Assembly: GCF_964355755.1 (NCBI RefSeq)
Contig: NC_092670.1
Coordinates: forward strand, 21,327,201-21,391,200
Direction of reading: 5' to 3'
Length of the DNA stretch: 64,000 nucleotides
Origin: Antedon mediterranea
Taxonomy: Eukaryota > Echinodermata > Crinoidea > Comatulida > Antedonidae
In this document: positions 62,601 through 64,000 of the stretch, one piece after another
How positions within the stretch are numbered: position 1 is the stretch's first letter
Layout of the letters: each line of letters begins with the position of its first letter
The notes under the pieces: model-generated
Told to the model about the DNA's origin: nothing
Database searches by the model: none
The model's input: only the letters and a program-made list of their open reading frames with translations
Made by a program: the position numbers and the translations under genes

Positions 62601-62965
62601 AAGACTGTGTTTCTGCTCAATTTTTGCTCTGAAATAACCGGTTAAATCAATGGGTGGTCGTTAGAATTACCCAAAATGCAATTGGTCCTGGCGGTTAATT
62701 CAAACGTTACTGCTGTGTAGTTGACTCAGGGTCAGCAGCTGTCAATCAAATAACCGTTATTTTGTGTTGCAGCTAAAAGTTGCCCAGCGATAACCGGTTA
62801 AATGGCGTTCTAACATCAAATTGAATGAGTGTTTTTAACTGGTTATTTTTCGCTGCCTTTTAACTGGTTACCACAAATTTGTCAAGTTTCTGCTCCCAAC
62901 AAAATGGGAGTTAATTTATTCACACCGATTTTAACCGGTTATTTTTATGCAGCAGAAACAGGCCC
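62601..62965. mobile_element. non-autonomous element with repeated AACCGGTT motifs
   Basis: Left end ACTGTGTTTCTGCTC...AATAACCGGTTAAAT. The complement of the right end is GGCCTGTTTCTGCTGCATAA, then AAATAACCGGTTAAAA. The shared TGTTTCTGCT and AATAACCGGTTAAA words define imperfect inverted repeats. AACCGGTT occurs at 62636, 62792 and 62933, and AACTGGTT at 62837 and 62862. A partial relative lies at 53870-53965. No ORF. Confidence 0.6.
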
Positions 62966-64000
62966 TCTGTGTATAGTTCTCTACTAAGGTGAAAGTTGAA
63001 AAGCTATTTGTGACATTTGATCACTTCATTGCCTCTTTCAACACATCTGCAATCTTCCATCTTAAATTTATCTTTTAAAAAAACTAATAAAAACACAAAA
63101 AGCGTGTACAACTGCCGGCAACAAAGTTAATCACTTCCGATAAGTCTGTTTTAATGATTCCTCTGTGATTTCAAAGAATAGGTTATATTGATGATTATGG
63201 GTAAATTCAAACATATAGTGGCCCTTATATGTGGTGTTTGTTGGTTCGTTTATTATCAATCCGTGTGTGTGTTGTCCAGCTTGTATGGCCAGTTGGCCAA
63301 CAGGTGATGTTTACTTTCATCAGTGAAAAATATCAAAATAAAACGAGTAGCTACAGTATAACAATCTGAAAGTTTATGGAGTTTTTTCTAATGTGCAATT
63401 GCAATCTATTGTACAATTAGGATTTGTCTGTGAACCTGCTGTATTTCGAATTACTTCACTCTTTTATTTCAATTTAATTTTTTTAGACTTAAGAATGTGT
63501 GGTACAGCGTTAACAACCAATTATTAAATGCTACAGTACTATAGATCTTATTTCTCACACTAATTAAAAAGATAAGAAAAATGAAAATTGGTTTGGAGAA
63601 ACTTTAATGTGGAGAGATGGTATAGTTTAGTAGCATGGAAGGAGTGACAATCAGTAATCTCTTAGAAAAGGAGAAAATTGATTTTAATAAAATATAATAA
63701 TGATGACACAGATAATGAGAGCATTCTATTTGATTGATCATCAAACATTGACAGTATTCTACTAGCATTCATATATAAAATCATAGTATTAAACCATAAA
63801 CCTGTGCTACATACTGTCATTTCCAGAGTAGTTTAATATGTTCTTAATCGCCCTGAGGACTTTTAACTTACTTGAGTATCATACAGGGCACATTTTCATT
63901 GACATAATCATAAATGTGGTTGCAATTAATTGTGAATAAATTTCGATTACTGTGCCAAATTCAATTTTATTTGATATAAAAAATTTGGTATCAAAGTTTA
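62966..64000. other. no gene seen
   Basis: AT-rich DNA without a supported exon, RNA gene or clear repeat. Confidence 0.4.

Overview
The window is eukaryotic, about one third G+C, with intron-rich genes (GT-AG introns of roughly 80 to 2,600 bases), polyadenylation signals and a dense load of small DNA transposons and SINEs. The gene content is typical of animals (TSEN54, KATNIP, UBE2S, an ADAMTS-type metalloprotease). The repeated TAGGCCTA-like words and the 5S- and tRNA-derived SINEs suggest a marine invertebrate deuterostome, probably an echinoderm. That placement is inference; no species call is possible from the sequence alone.

Layout. 1-5.8 kb: repeats and two single-exon ORFs of unknown function, convergent (2608-3429 plus, 4324-4989 minus). 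5.85-9.45 kb: complete ten-exon TSEN54 (tRNA-splicing endonuclease subunit). 10.57-23.81 kb: about 39 exons of KATNIP (katanin-interacting protein, ciliary base), complete apart from an uncertain first coding exon. 24-30.5 kb: intergenic DNA with a 99-base tandem array, SINEs and a MITE. 30.98-37.33 kb: a complete twelve-exon secreted ADAMTS-type metalloprotease of 497 residues that stops after the disintegrin-like module, with a TATA box and a duplicated 160-base block upstream. 37.3-42.2 kb: intergenic DNA with MITEs and a LINE reverse-transcriptase fragment. 42.26-44.85 kb (minus): complete four-exon UBE2S, carrying a 924-base element with long terminal inverted repeats and a perfect 9-base target duplication in intron 1. 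45-51 kb: intergenic DNA rich in inverted-repeat elements. 50.97-53.52 kb: a 2.5-kb DNA transposon with 27-base terminal inverted repeats and decayed ZAD-like and PHD-finger genes on opposite strands. 55.6-56.3 kb: a glutamine-rich coding exon of a plus-strand gene that runs out of the window. 56.3-64 kb: intron-like DNA with minor repeats.

The host genes are unrelated housekeeping or signalling genes and do not form a functional cluster. The most notable content is the mobile DNA. One 799-base element carries about 20 copies of TTGCGCAA (the C/EBP palindrome), another carries five AACCGGTT-like words (the Grainyhead motif), and a third family has an internal 18-base unit that has expanded in tandem. 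Each exon model was built by hand from splice sites. The summed exons of TSEN54, the ADAMTS gene and UBE2S are exact multiples of three, and KATNIP is in frame from its third exon to the stop.
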